Source: Desulfuromonadaceae bacterium UBA5613
GTDB lineage: Bacteria > Desulfobacterota > Desulfuromonadia > Desulfuromonadales > UBA2197
Direction: 5' to 3'
Assembly (NCBI GenBank): GCA_002424625.1
Contig: DIKR01000047.1
Coordinates: 5,872 to 25,074, forward strand
Length of the DNA: 19,203 nt
Part shown: piece by piece, positions 1 to 7,929 of the stretch
Position numbering within the stretch: position 1 is the stretch's first letter
Layout of the letters: each line of letters begins with the position of its first letter
The notes under the pieces: model-generated
The model's input: only the letters and a program-made list of their open reading frames with translations
Told to the model about the DNA's origin: nothing
Databases searched by the model: none
Made by a program: the position numbers and the translations under genes

Positions 1-1036
1 CAATCCAGCCGGAGGGGATCAGCCCTTCATGGCCGGGACGGCCAAGGAGAGCTCCGGCGATGAGGACGCCGAACAACAGCAGCGGCAGAATCTTTTTGGC
101 GAAATCCCAACTGGCGGAAAACCAGTCGCGCAGCTCGCTGTCATCCTCAGTCGGTGCAGTCGAGGTCAAAACCGAGAGACCGATGGCGCCGGCGATAAAG
201 GGGAGGAGGGGATAGTCCGGCAGGACCAGCGCCAGCACTACCACCGGCAGGGCAGTGATCATCATCCGCCCCTTGCCGACCTTGAACCAGACTACCAGGA
301 TCAATGCCAGCGCCAGGGCAAAGAGGGCGGTCAGATTCCACTTGGCCGCGTAGATGCTGTGCCACAGACCACTGTCTCTGCCCGGCTGTCCCCAGTTGGC
401 AAAGACCAGGATGCCGACCATGGCCGCGAAGTACAGGGCGTTCTGCCAAAGGGGGCGGGACACTGCCGGTTCGGGCATGGCGGCTGCCGCGGTCAGTTTT
501 TCCGCTTCCTCGCGGCGAAAGATGAAGTGCATGGCCAGACCGATGAGCACGGCAAAGACAATGGCTCCCACCCCGCGGGCGATGCCCATCTCCGGGCCGA
601 GGACAACGCCGGTCAAGACGATGGCAAGGATGTTGATGGCCGGACCCGAGTAAAGGAAGGCGCTGGCCGGGCCGAGGCCCGCACCCATGCGGTAGATGCC
701 GGCGAAGAGCGGCAGGATAGTGCAGGAGCAGACAGCCAGAATCGTCCCGGAAACCGAAGCGACGCCGTAAGCCAAGGGTTTGTTGGCCTTGGGCCCTAGA
801 TACTTCATCACCGCGGCCTGGCTGACGAAGACACCGACGGCGCCGGCAATGAAGAAGGCCGGAACCAGGCAGAGCAGCACATGTTCCTGTGCATACCAGC
901 GGGCGAGATACAGGGCCTCCCACAGACTTTGCGGCAAGCGCATCTGCTGCTCCAGCCATTCCAGCGGCAGGTAATAAATGGCGATGAATGCGGTAACCAT
1001 CACCGTCAGCGGTTTCCATTCTTCCTTCCAGTTCAT
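1..1036 (-). CDS. DUF318/ArsP-type membrane permease (SO_0444-like), 3' end cut by window edge
   Basis: The reading frame is open from the ATG at 1036 to the left edge, giving at least 345 residues with no stop, so the C-terminus is missing. The translation is strongly hydrophobic with many membrane segments. It carries the family-typical core near residues 103-135: Cys-Ser-Cys at 103-105, then LPLFAGIYRMGAGLGPA and a YSGPAIN segment. Known relatives (Pfam ArsP_1/DUF318, including SO_0444-type proteins) export arsenicals or Cu/Zn. The substrate here is inferred only from the upstream ArsR gene and the neighbouring Czc pump. The start is supported by conserved sequence rather than by a good ribosome site, which is weak. 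It lies 58 bp downstream of arsR in the same direction and probably shares its transcript, with an extra operator-like dyad in the gap. A different open frame at 147-1019 is a shadow. Confidence 0.85.
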   Translation of the reverse strand, partial: MNWKEEWKPLTVMVTAFIAIYYLPLEWLEQQMRLPQSLWEALYLARWYAQEHVLLCLVPAFFIAGAVGVFVSQAAVMKYLGPKANKPLAYGVASVSGTILAVCSCTILPLFAGIYRMGAGLGPASAFLYSGPAINILAIVLTGVVLGPEMGIARGVGAIVFAVLIGLAMHFIFRREEAEKLTAAAAMPEPAVSRPLWQNALYFAAMVGILVFANWGQPGRDSGLWHSIYAAKWNLTALFALALALILVVWFKVGKGRMMITALPVVVLALVLPDYPLLPFIAGAIGLSVLTSTAPTEDDSELRDWFSASWDFAKKILPLLLFGVLIAGALLGRPGHEGLIPSGWI

Positions 1037-1059
1037 TGCGTCATCCGAAGTTGGTGGTT

Positions 1060-1079
1060 ATTTGGCGTAATTGCCAAAT
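1060..1079. promoter_or_regulatory. Perfect inverted repeat, putative ArsR operator before the permease
   Basis: The site reads ATTTGGC-GTAATT-GCCAAAT, with 7-bp perfect arms and a 6-bp spacer, in the gap between arsR and the permease. Its core TTGGC-N6-GCCAA is identical in arms and spacing to the dyad at the arsR promoter. Winged-helix ArsR dimers bind such AT-flanked dyads, so a second operator is the simplest reading. I see no convincing separate -35/-10 pair for the permease. Confidence 0.55.
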
Positions 1080-1094
1080 TTTTTGATATTAAAA

Positions 1095-1427
1095 CTAGTG
1101 CCCGACGGCCTCCAAAGAGGCGGCATGCTCCTTCGCCCGGTTCTGCAATACTGATTCAACGCAGCCGAAGAAGTTCAGGATGCAGGGGACTCGTAACCGA
1201 TAGAAGACCTGATTGCCGCGCTTGTCATCGAGGACAATCCCTGCCTGTTTTAGTACGGAGAGGTGTTTGGACACGGTAGAGATATCGGCGCCGATCATCG
1301 CGGTCAGGTCGCAGACGCAACGTTCTTCTTTTTCCAGTTCTTCGATGATAAAGAGTCGGGTCGCATGGGCCATGGCTTTGAGCACCCGGGCGCGGGCTTC
1401 AAGATAGACTTTGCGTTGTTCAAGCAT
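1095..1427 (-). CDS. ArsR/SmtB-family metal-responsive repressor
   Basis: A 110-residue winged-helix protein, normal for the family. The helix-turn-helix spans about residues 38-62 (recognition part ISTVSKHLSVLKQAG). Just ahead of it is an RCVCDL sequence with Cys37 and Cys39, which matches the CVC metal site of ArsR/CadC-type sensors. Further cysteines at 82 and 89 could complete a thiolate site. Members bind DNA as dimers and release it on binding As(III), Cd, Zn or similar. The frame extends upstream to 1580, but the ATG at 1427 is preceded by a good AGGAG about 9 nt away, and family homology begins there, so I chose it. It is first in a minus-strand pair with the permease and divergent from the Czc operon. 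Which metal it senses cannot be read from the sequence; the Cys-x-Cys favours a thiophilic one. Confidence 0.92.
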   Translation of the reverse strand: MLEQRKVYLEARARVLKAMAHATRLFIIEELEKEERCVCDLTAMIGADISTVSKHLSVLKQAGIVLDDKRGNQVFYRLRVPCILNFFGCVESVLQNRAKEHAASLEAVGH

Positions 1428-1449
1428 GGAATGAGTCTCCTTTGTAGGT

Positions 1450-1484
1450 AGTTGGCATTTTAGCCAAATAGCCAAGCAATGCAA
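1450..1484 (-). promoter_or_regulatory. arsR promoter with operator overlapping the -10
   Basis: On the minus strand TTGCAT (1479-1484), a 16-bp spacer and TAAAAT (1457-1462) form a plausible sigma70 promoter about 30 bp ahead of arsR. The -10 lies exactly in the 6-bp spacer of a dyad, TTGGC (1452-1456) and GCCAA (1463-1467). A repressor bound there would occlude RNA polymerase, consistent with ArsR autorepression. A further GCCAA half-site follows at 1471-1475. Confidence 0.55.
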
Positions 1485-1558
1485 GAAAAAAACAGAGCTG
1501 GCCGATTTGCAAGGACTTGCCCCCTTTAGTTGAGCGGGGGGACAGGTGTGAGTACGGT

Positions 1559-1588
1559 TTGACTCTGTTTCTGAGCCCATGCTATAAG
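1559..1588 (+). promoter_or_regulatory. Putative sigma70 promoter of the metal efflux operon
   Basis: TTGACT at 1559-1564 and TATAAG at 1583-1588 are separated by 18 bp, ending 23 bp before the ATG of the small secreted protein. The spacer begins and ends in an imperfect dyad (GACTC and GAGCC). The TTGGC-N6-GCCAA dyad of the arsR side is not present here, so this promoter may answer to a different regulator. Confidence 0.45.
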
Positions 1589-1611
1589 TTCAACATCCCC
1601 TGTGAGGTCGT

Positions 1612-2031
1612 ATGCGTCAGTCGTCCATGAAAATAATCATCTTGCTTCAGGTGTTTTTTTACCTCCTCGGCGGAAATGCGACGGCGCATGGCCTTGTTTG
1701 GTGCCTGAGCGCTGATGGTCATGCCCATGTGGCGATTTCCGCCGATTGTGTCACCGAAGCGGACATTCAAGGAGAGCTTTCCTGTGCCGCAACGGCTCAC
1801 ACCGGGGTTGAATGTCGCCACTTCCCCATCACTTCAGCTCATGCCAGCAGCGTCGCCTCAGCAGAAAAAGTTGCATCGGACAAAGTTGTCGCCATAAAGC
1901 CGACAGATTTTGATACGACCTTGCGTTGCCTCGCGGCCTCTGTTTATCTGCAAACCCCATTCCCCGCATTTGTAGAACTCCCGCGTGCCGTGGCACTTGT
2001 TGCCCTCCGTTCGATAGTCCTGGTTATTTAA
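1612..2031 (+). CDS. Small secreted Cys-containing protein at the head of the czc operon
   Basis: A 139-residue protein with a hydrophobic signal segment at about residues 6-25 and probable cleavage near Ala-His-Gly, so periplasmic. The mature part starts with a WCLSADGHAHVAI stretch and has cysteines at 31, 46, 58, 68 and 106. The middle (about 72-100) is low in complexity and the end hydrophobic. I do not recognise a named family. The WCL-x-x-DGH opening resembles small uncharacterised proteins I recall beside heavy-metal RND pumps, which is memory and not a search. The start at 1612 has GAGG 5 nt upstream, whereas the ATG at 1627 has none. It is the first gene after the operon promoter and about 100 bp ahead of the outer-membrane gene, so a periplasmic metal-binding or sensing role is plausible but unproven. 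Confidence 0.7.
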   Translation: MRQSSMKIIILLQVFFYLLGGNATAHGLVWCLSADGHAHVAISADCVTEADIQGELSCAATAHTGVECRHFPITSAHASSVASAEKVASDKVVAIKPTDFDTTLRCLAASVYLQTPFPAFVELPRAVALVALRSIVLVI

Positions 2032-2133
2032 AACCTCCCTCTCCAGTTGAATGGTCACTTCTCACTCAGGGCCTCAGTCTCTGTGCGGGATTTCTGTGTC
2101 TGCTTTCCCTCCCTGATTTTCGGAGTCATCCTG

Positions 2134-3459
2134 ATGTCTACCAAGACCCTCTTTATTGCCGGGGCTGTCCTGGGGTTGCTGGCAACGCCTATGCTGCCTG
2201 TCTTTGCCGCCGCACCGGCAATTAGCGAACCGGTTTTTTCGGCGCATTCTTCGTCGTCAGCCGTGCTGCTTACCTTGCCGACCGCACTCGAACACGCCTT
2301 GCAAACCAGCCCGGAGCTGAGCGTTTATGCTGAAGAGACCCACGCCCGTATGGCGGGAATTTCTCAGGCAGCCCGTTTCATCAACCCTGAACTCGCCGTC
2401 GAAGTGGCGAATGTTGCCGGCAGTGGCGCCTACAGCGGCTTCGACGTTGCCGAGACGACGCTGCAGTTGAGCCAGCAGATTGAGCTTGGTAACAAACGGC
2501 AGTTGCGGCGCGACCTGGCCGAAGTGGAGCATGATCGGGCTCTGCGTGACCTGGAGTTCGCCAGAATGGACGTGCAGGCGCGCATTGCCCGGTATTTCTG
2601 GACGCTGCTTGGTGCCCAGGAGCGACTCAAACTTGCCGATGAACAGGTCGATTTGGCGACACAGACCTTGGCAGTGGTCGAGGAGAAGATCACCGCCGGC
2701 CGGTCTCCGAGCGTGGAAAAATATCGTTTTCAATCTGCTTTGGCCGAGGCCTTTTTGGGCAGAGAGAAGGCGATGCTGGCGCTGACCGCGGCACGCCAGG
2801 TCTTGGCTGACAATCTTGGCTTTGCAGCGGCGGAGCTGGGCGGGGTCGTGGGTGACCTGAGCCGCCTGCCAACGCTGCCCGCCTACGCCGAAATTCAAGC
2901 GCAGCTGGGGCAAAGCCCGGAGATCGCGCGCCGGCAACTGGAGAGCGAAACGAAACGTCGTGATCTCGCTTTGGCTCGGGCCAACCGTCTCGTCGATCCG
3001 ACCCTTGCTCTTGGTCTGCGCAATTACAATGAATCCGACGACAACGCTGTGATCTTCGGCTTTTCCCTGCCTCTCCCCTTCTTTGACCGCAATCAAGAGA
3101 ATGTTCAGGCTGCCACGCATCGTCTGGCGGCGGCGCAGGCACAGGAAGCCAGTGGATTGATCCAGAGCCGCGCCGGCCTGACCGAGAGTTGGCAGTCCCT
3201 CGCCGCCAGTTCGGCGGAAGCGCAGGCCTTACGCGAGCAGATCATCCCCTCGGCCCAGCAAACTTACGAAGCCGCCAGCTACGGTTATCAGTCAGGAAAA
3301 TTCGGGGTGCTGGAAGTCCGGGATGCCCAGCGCAATCTGGTCGAGGTTCGAGGGCGTTATCTGGACGTACTGCTGACAGCCCAACTGGCGGCGGTCGAAC
3401 TGCAGAAGCTCCTCGGGCAGGCGCCGCTGTCAGGTAGCGATCAACTTGAGAAAGACTGA
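2134..3459 (+). CDS. czcC: TolC-family outer-membrane channel of a heavy-metal RND pump (CzcC/CusC-like)
   Basis: A 441-residue protein with an N-terminal signal peptide (MSTKTLFIAG onward, probable cleavage after VFAAA). Two repeated outer-membrane efflux domains of long alpha-helices follow, rich in Ala, Gln, Leu and Arg; segments such as ELGNKRQLRRDLAEVEHD and QTYEAASYGYQSGKFG are typical. It would form the outer-membrane exit duct of the tripartite exporter. The frame stays open back to 2047, but GGAG 8 nt before the ATG at 2134 and the signal peptide fix the start there. The adaptor begins 9 bp after the stop, so the genes are co-transcribed. Confidence 0.9.
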   Translation: MSTKTLFIAGAVLGLLATPMLPVFAAAPAISEPVFSAHSSSSAVLLTLPTALEHALQTSPELSVYAEETHARMAGISQAARFINPELAVEVANVAGSGAYSGFDVAETTLQLSQQIELGNKRQLRRDLAEVEHDRALRDLEFARMDVQARIARYFWTLLGAQERLKLADEQVDLATQTLAVVEEKITAGRSPSVEKYRFQSALAEAFLGREKAMLALTAARQVLADNLGFAAAELGGVVGDLSRLPTLPAYAEIQAQLGQSPEIARRQLESETKRRDLALARANRLVDPTLALGLRNYNESDDNAVIFGFSLPLPFFDRNQENVQAATHRLAAAQAQEASGLIQSRAGLTESWQSLAASSAEAQALREQIIPSAQQTYEAASYGYQSGKFGVLEVRDAQRNLVEVRGRYLDVLLTAQLAAVELQKLLGQAPLSGSDQLEKD

Positions 3460-3468
3460 GGAATCATC

Positions 3469-4812
3469 ATGAAGATAATGCGTATTGCCACAATCATCGT
3501 CATGCTCGTCGCGGCCGCTGCCGGTGGCTGGTTTGCCGCTTCATCCCGGAATAGCTCGTTACATCTGGAAGAACAGGAGCATGTCGCGGAGAGCCAGGAG
3601 GCCGATCACGATGATCACGACGAAGAAGAAGCTGAGGAGGAAGGCCACGAAGGGCACGGCCATGGGAAGAAGCCTGCTGCCGGTGAATATTGTGACGAGC
3701 ATCGGATGCTGGAGGCCGAAGATGCCTTGTGTAATCCGGATCTGATTGTTCCGCTCTTGCCGGGGCAAGGAGTCCTGGTGCGTTTAGGGACACCGGAAGC
3801 AGCGGCGCGGGCCGGGGTGGCGACGGTGTTGCCGCAAAAGGTGGCGAGCGCCACCGGCCCTGTCTTTCCGGCCCAGACAGTTTACAGCCGCAACGGACTG
3901 GCGCAGGTTGCGGCCCTGACTTCCGGCGTGGTGCAACGGCTGCATGCCGATGTCGGAGCCGCGGTGGTCAAGGGGCAGGTCCTCGCCGAAATCGCTTCGA
4001 CGGACGTCTCCAGCGCCCGCGCCGAATTAACGACGGCGCAGAGTCGGCTGAATCTGGCCGAGACCGCCTTGCGCCGGGAAGAGCAGCTCTTCGCTAAAGG
4101 GATCAGTGCGGGGCAGGAGCTTGAACAGGTCCGGGCTGAACAGGAAGCTGCGGTCGCAACGCTGCAGCAGGCACGGCAGCGTTTGGCTCTTTATGGTGCC
4201 GGTGCCCAAGGGGGCGGGTCGACCGTGGCACTGCGTTCGCCATTGACCGGGATCGTCGCGGAACGGAGCGTCGTTGCCGGTCAGTCGATCCTTCCGGAAA
4301 CGCCCCTCTTCACCGTCGTCAACCTTGCCAGCATGGGGATCGAACTCTCCCTGCCGGCGGATCGCATTGCTCTCGCCAAGCTCGGCGCGCCGATCGAGGC
4401 GCTCTTTGACGGCATGGAAGGGGAGCGCTTCACCGGCAAAATCGTTCAGATTGCTCCCGCTCTCGATGGACAAACGCGTCTGCTCAAGGTGCTGGCCGAG
4501 GTGGAAAATTCTGAAGAAATGCTCAAGAGCGGACTCTTTGGTCAGGTCCGTCTCCTCGGAGCGGTGGCGGGCGAGGCCCTGGAGATCCCCGGCAATGCCG
4601 TGCAGATGATCGACGGCAAACCCTTTGTCTTTATTGAACGGGAAGCCGATCTCTTCGAGCTGCGCCGCATCGCTGCCGGGCCGCGCCGGGGGAAGTCGAT
4701 CCTGATCGAAGCCGGCTTGCACGCCGACGAAAAGGTGGTGGCAACGCAGGGCTTTGCCCTGAAATCCGAAGTCCTCAAGTCGCGTCTCGGCGCGTCCTGC
4801 GCCGATCACTAG
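3469..4812 (+). CDS. czcB: Periplasmic adaptor (membrane fusion protein) with His/acidic-rich head, CzcB-like
   Basis: A 447-residue membrane fusion protein. A signal or anchor helix occupies about residues 5-24. Residues 32-66 are extremely rich in His, Asp and Glu (His at 32, 38, 47, 50, 60, 63 and 65), followed by a Cys75/His78/Cys88 cluster. The body has the usual adaptor order: lipoyl/barrel-sandwich half, an alpha-helical hairpin (about 180-250, ending QQARQRLALYG), the second lipoyl half (SPLTGIVAERSVVAGQ) and beta-barrel. It links the inner-membrane pump to the outer-membrane channel. The His/Cys head probably captures divalent metal, as proposed for CzcB/CusB-type adaptors. AGGA precedes the ATG, and the gene sits 9 bp from each neighbour in one operon. 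Confidence 0.9.
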   Translation: MKIMRIATIIVMLVAAAAGGWFAASSRNSSLHLEEQEHVAESQEADHDDHDEEEAEEEGHEGHGHGKKPAAGEYCDEHRMLEAEDALCNPDLIVPLLPGQGVLVRLGTPEAAARAGVATVLPQKVASATGPVFPAQTVYSRNGLAQVAALTSGVVQRLHADVGAAVVKGQVLAEIASTDVSSARAELTTAQSRLNLAETALRREEQLFAKGISAGQELEQVRAEQEAAVATLQQARQRLALYGAGAQGGGSTVALRSPLTGIVAERSVVAGQSILPETPLFTVVNLASMGIELSLPADRIALAKLGAPIEALFDGMEGERFTGKIVQIAPALDGQTRLLKVLAEVENSEEMLKSGLFGQVRLLGAVAGEALEIPGNAVQMIDGKPFVFIEREADLFELRRIAAGPRRGKSILIEAGLHADEKVVATQGFALKSEVLKSRLGASCADH

Positions 4813-4821
4813 GGGGCCGTT

Positions 4822-7800
4822 ATGTTTGAACGCTTGATTGAATTCTCGCTGCGGAACCGCTTGCTGGTGGTCCTCCTCTTTGTCGTCACCTTTAGCGCCG
4901 GCGCCTGGTCGCTGCTGCACCTGCCGATCGATGCCTTCCCCGACACCACGCCGGTGCAGGTGCAGATCAACACCATCGCTCCGGCCCTTGGTCCGGAAGA
5001 GGTGGAAAGGCAGCTGACCATGCCGGTGGAGCTGGCTGTTTCCGGTCTGCCCTCCTTGATCAGCGTCCGTTCTATCTCCAAGTTCGGTCTTTCCCAGGTC
5101 GTCGCCACCTTTAGTGATGACATGCCGATCTACGATTCGCGGCAGCTGATCATGGAACGACTCGCCAGCGTCACCCTGCCGCCGGGGATCGAACGCCCCG
5201 AACTTGGGCCGATCTCCACCGGTCTTGGTGAGGTCTTCCATTATATCCTTCGTTCCGACAACCCGAAGCGCAGCCTCGACGAACTCCGGAGCCTGCATGA
5301 CTGGGTGGTGAAGCCGGAGTTGCGCAAAGTCGCCGGCGTTGCCGAGATTAATTCCTGGGGAGGGGTGGAGCGGCAGTATCACGTCATTGTCGCCCCCGAG
5401 TCGCTGATCAAATATGGTCTCACCCTCGGTGACATCAGTGATGCCCTGCAAGCAAACAACGCCAATGTCGGCGGCGGTCAGGTGATTACCGCCGGGCAGA
5501 CGCTGCTGGTGCATGGCATCGGCCAGGTGACCAGTACCGAAGAGGTTGGCGCCATCGTCCTGACCAGCTATAGCGGGGTTGCGGTGCGGGTGCGTGATGT
5601 TGCCGAAGTGCGCATCGACCACGAATTGCGTCGCGGCGCCGTCTCCGCGCAGGGGAAAGGGGAAGTGGTTCTCGGCCTCGGTTTCATGCTCATGGGGGAG
5701 AACAGCCGCGAAGTGACGACGGCGCTGAAAGAGCGTCTGGAGAAAGTGCGCCAGGCGTTGCCCGAAGACATTATTCTTGAGACCGTCTACGACCGCACCG
5801 AATTGATCGATCACGTCATCGAGACGGTGCAGCACAACCTCGTTGCCGGCGCGATTCTCGTCATCGCCATCCTCTTTCTCCTCCTGGGCAACCTGCGCGC
5901 CGGTCTCCTCGTTGCCGCTGCCATCCCCATGTCGATGCTCTTTGCCACCCTCGGCATGGGGCAGATGGGGATTGCCGCCAGTCTCCTTTCGCTCGGAGCA
6001 ATTGACTTCGGCATTCTCGTCGATGGTTCGGTGGTCATGACCGAGGCGAATCTGCGCGGATTGAACGAGCGGCAACTGGAACTCGGACGCCCTCTCACCG
6101 CGCAAGAACGGATGGCGTCGATTCTGGCGTCGAGTTGTCAGGTCGGTCGTCCCATCGCTTTCGGCATGGGAATCATTGCCCTGGTCTTTCTGCCGGTCCT
6201 GACTCTGCAGGGGATCGAAGGGAAGATGTTTCAGCCGATGGCGTGGACCTTTATCTTTGCCCTGTTGGGCGCGCTGCTGGTGGCGATCTTCCTGTCGCCG
6301 ATCCTCTCTTTTCAGTTTTTGCCAAAAGAGGGCAAAGTGCACACAGGTTGGGCAGAGACCTGGCTCCAACGCCTTTACACCCCGGCTCTTGCCCGGGTGT
6401 TGCAGTATCGTCGCCTGTCCCTGCTGGCAGCGGCGCTTTTGGTGATCGTCACCGGGGTTGTTGCCAGCCGACTCGGCGGCGAGTTTCTGCCGCGGATGAG
6501 TGAGGGTTCCATCGTCGCCAGTGTCGTGCGTCTTGCCGGGGTCTCGGTCGATGAGTCGATGGCTTATAACCAGCAATTGGAAAAGCTGATTCGGGAAAAA
6601 TTTCCTGATGAAGTCAAAGTGGTCTGGAGCCGCTTAGGGAGCGCTGAGACCGCGACCGACCCGATGGGGACAGAACTGACCGACATCTTCATGTCCCTTT
6701 ATCCCCGTGAACACTGGACCAAGGCAAAGACACAATATGAGCTGGCCGCCGCCATCGAGAAAGAGATGGACGGGCTCCCCGGTATTCGCGTCGTCTTTAC
6801 CCAGCCGATAGAACTGCGGGTCAATGAAATGCTGTCGGGGATTCGCGGCGATGTCGGCATCAAGATCTACGGTGACGATTTCGAACAGCTGGTAGTTCTC
6901 GGTGAGCAGGTGAAGCAATCGATGGAGAAGGTGCGCGGCGCTGTCGATGTGGCCGCCGAGCAGATCACCGGTCAGCCGACTTTGCAGATCAAGCTCGATC
7001 AGGAAAAGCTCGCTCGCTATGGCGTCCCGGCCAAAGATGTTCTCGACGTCATCGCTGCGGTCGGCACCCCACGGGTGGGCGAGGTCTTTGAGGGGGAGCG
7101 CTCTTTCCCGTTGGTCCTGCGACTCCCTGATGATCGGCGCGAAGATGTCGCCGCCCTCGCCGCCACGCTGATTCCGACCCGGAACGGGGCGATTCTGCCG
7201 CTGCGTGCCCTGGCGACGTTGAGCGAGGAAGAGCGTCCGTCAACGATTAATCGCGAGTGGGGGCGGCGGCTGCTCAAGGTCTCGGTCAATGTTCGCGACC
7301 GCGATGTTGCTTCCTTTGTCAGCGAAGGACGGGAGAAAATCGCCCGTGAAGTCAAGTTGCCGCCCGGTTACTTTATCGAATGGGGCGGGCAGTTCGAAAA
7401 TCTCGAGCGTTCGCAAAAGCGGCTGGTAGTGGTGGTGCCGCTGACTCTGCTCCTGATCTTTGTCCTCCTTTGGTTCAGTCTCAAACGGCTGCGGGATGTC
7501 CTGATTATCTACACCGGCATCCCTCTCGCGGCGGTCGGCGGCGTCTTTGCCCTGTGGCTGCGGGGCATCCCCTTCTCGGTCAGCGCCGCGGTCGGTTTCA
7601 TCGCTCTGGCCGGTCTCGCCGTCCTCAACGGTCAGGTGTTAGTCGCAGCGATCCGGAATTTTTATGCCAATGGAGAAACCCTGGCAGATGCGGTGGTCAA
7701 AGGTGCCCGGCAACGTTTACTGCCGGTCGTCGCCACGGCCTCTGTCGCGGCCGCCGGTTTTCTGCCGATGGCCCTTTCGACCGGAGTCGGTGCCGAGGTG

Positions 7801-7926
7801 CAGCGGCCCCTCGCTACGGTCGTTATCGGTGGGGTCCTGACCTCGACCCTGCTCACCCTCTTTGTGTTGCCGGCATTCTATCTGTGGCTGGATAAGAAAA
7901 AGTCATCTAACGACTCTAACCTTTAA
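4822..7926 (+). CDS. czcA: Heavy-metal efflux RND pump, CzcA family
   Basis: A full-length 1034-residue RND transporter. TM1 lies at about residues 12-31 and is followed by the large periplasmic porter domain; TM2-6 begin near residue 340, with a second porter domain and a final TM block from about 870. The proton-relay motif in TM4 is GAIDFGILVDGSVVM, with Asp395, Asp401 and Glu408 in the spacing of the CzcA D402/D408/E415 triad. FTQPIELRVNEMLSG is also CzcA-typical. These residues favour divalent metals (Zn, Co, Cd, Ni) over Cu/Ag, but the exact substrate cannot be assigned. It acts in the inner membrane as a proton antiporter moving metal through the adaptor and channel encoded upstream. 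The stop lies only 3 bp from the end of the convergent ndh gene, with no obvious terminator. Confidence 0.93.
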   Translation: MFERLIEFSLRNRLLVVLLFVVTFSAGAWSLLHLPIDAFPDTTPVQVQINTIAPALGPEEVERQLTMPVELAVSGLPSLISVRSISKFGLSQVVATFSDDMPIYDSRQLIMERLASVTLPPGIERPELGPISTGLGEVFHYILRSDNPKRSLDELRSLHDWVVKPELRKVAGVAEINSWGGVERQYHVIVAPESLIKYGLTLGDISDALQANNANVGGGQVITAGQTLLVHGIGQVTSTEEVGAIVLTSYSGVAVRVRDVAEVRIDHELRRGAVSAQGKGEVVLGLGFMLMGENSREVTTALKERLEKVRQALPEDIILETVYDRTELIDHVIETVQHNLVAGAILVIAILFLLLGNLRAGLLVAAAIPMSMLFATLGMGQMGIAASLLSLGAIDFGILVDGSVVMTEANLRGLNERQLELGRPLTAQERMASILASSCQVGRPIAFGMGIIALVFLPVLTLQGIEGKMFQPMAWTFIFALLGALLVAIFLSPILSFQFLPKEGKVHTGWAETWLQRLYTPALARVLQYRRLSLLAAALLVIVTGVVASRLGGEFLPRMSEGSIVASVVRLAGVSVDESMAYNQQLEKLIREKFPDEVKVVWSRLGSAETATDPMGTELTDIFMSLYPREHWTKAKTQYELAAAIEKEMDGLPGIRVVFTQPIELRVNEMLSGIRGDVGIKIYGDDFEQLVVLGEQVKQSMEKVRGAVDVAAEQITGQPTLQIKLDQEKLARYGVPAKDVLDVIAAVGTPRVGEVFEGERSFPLVLRLPDDRREDVAALAATLIPTRNGAILPLRALATLSEEERPSTINREWGRRLLKVSVNVRDRDVASFVSEGREKIAREVKLPPGYFIEWGGQFENLERSQKRLVVVVPLTLLLIFVLLWFSLKRLRDVLIIYTGIPLAAVGGVFALWLRGIPFSVSAAVGFIALAGLAVLNGQVLVAAIRNFYANGETLADAVVKGARQRLLPVVATASVAAAGFLPMALSTGVGAEVQRPLATVVIGGVLTSTLLTLFVLPAFYLWLDKKKSSNDSNL

Positions 7927-7929
7927 CCT

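Noticed and set aside
29..799. Plus-strand 256-codon frame and the minus-strand 290-codon frame at 147-1019
   Set aside because: Both overlap the DUF318 permease frame, whose translation is a clear multi-spanning membrane protein; the alternatives are Arg/Gly-rich and lack family features.
1520..1541. CCCCC/GGGGG inverted repeat upstream of the czc promoter
   Set aside because: The arms are single-base runs with an 11-bp gap and can arise by chance; there is no T tract and no match elsewhere in the window.
4027..6576. 849-codon open frame antisense to czcB/czcA
   Set aside because: It is a shadow of GC-biased codon use in the true genes: the product is rich in His, Asp, Gln and Arg with no recognisable fold, and the plus-strand adaptor and pump are unmistakable.
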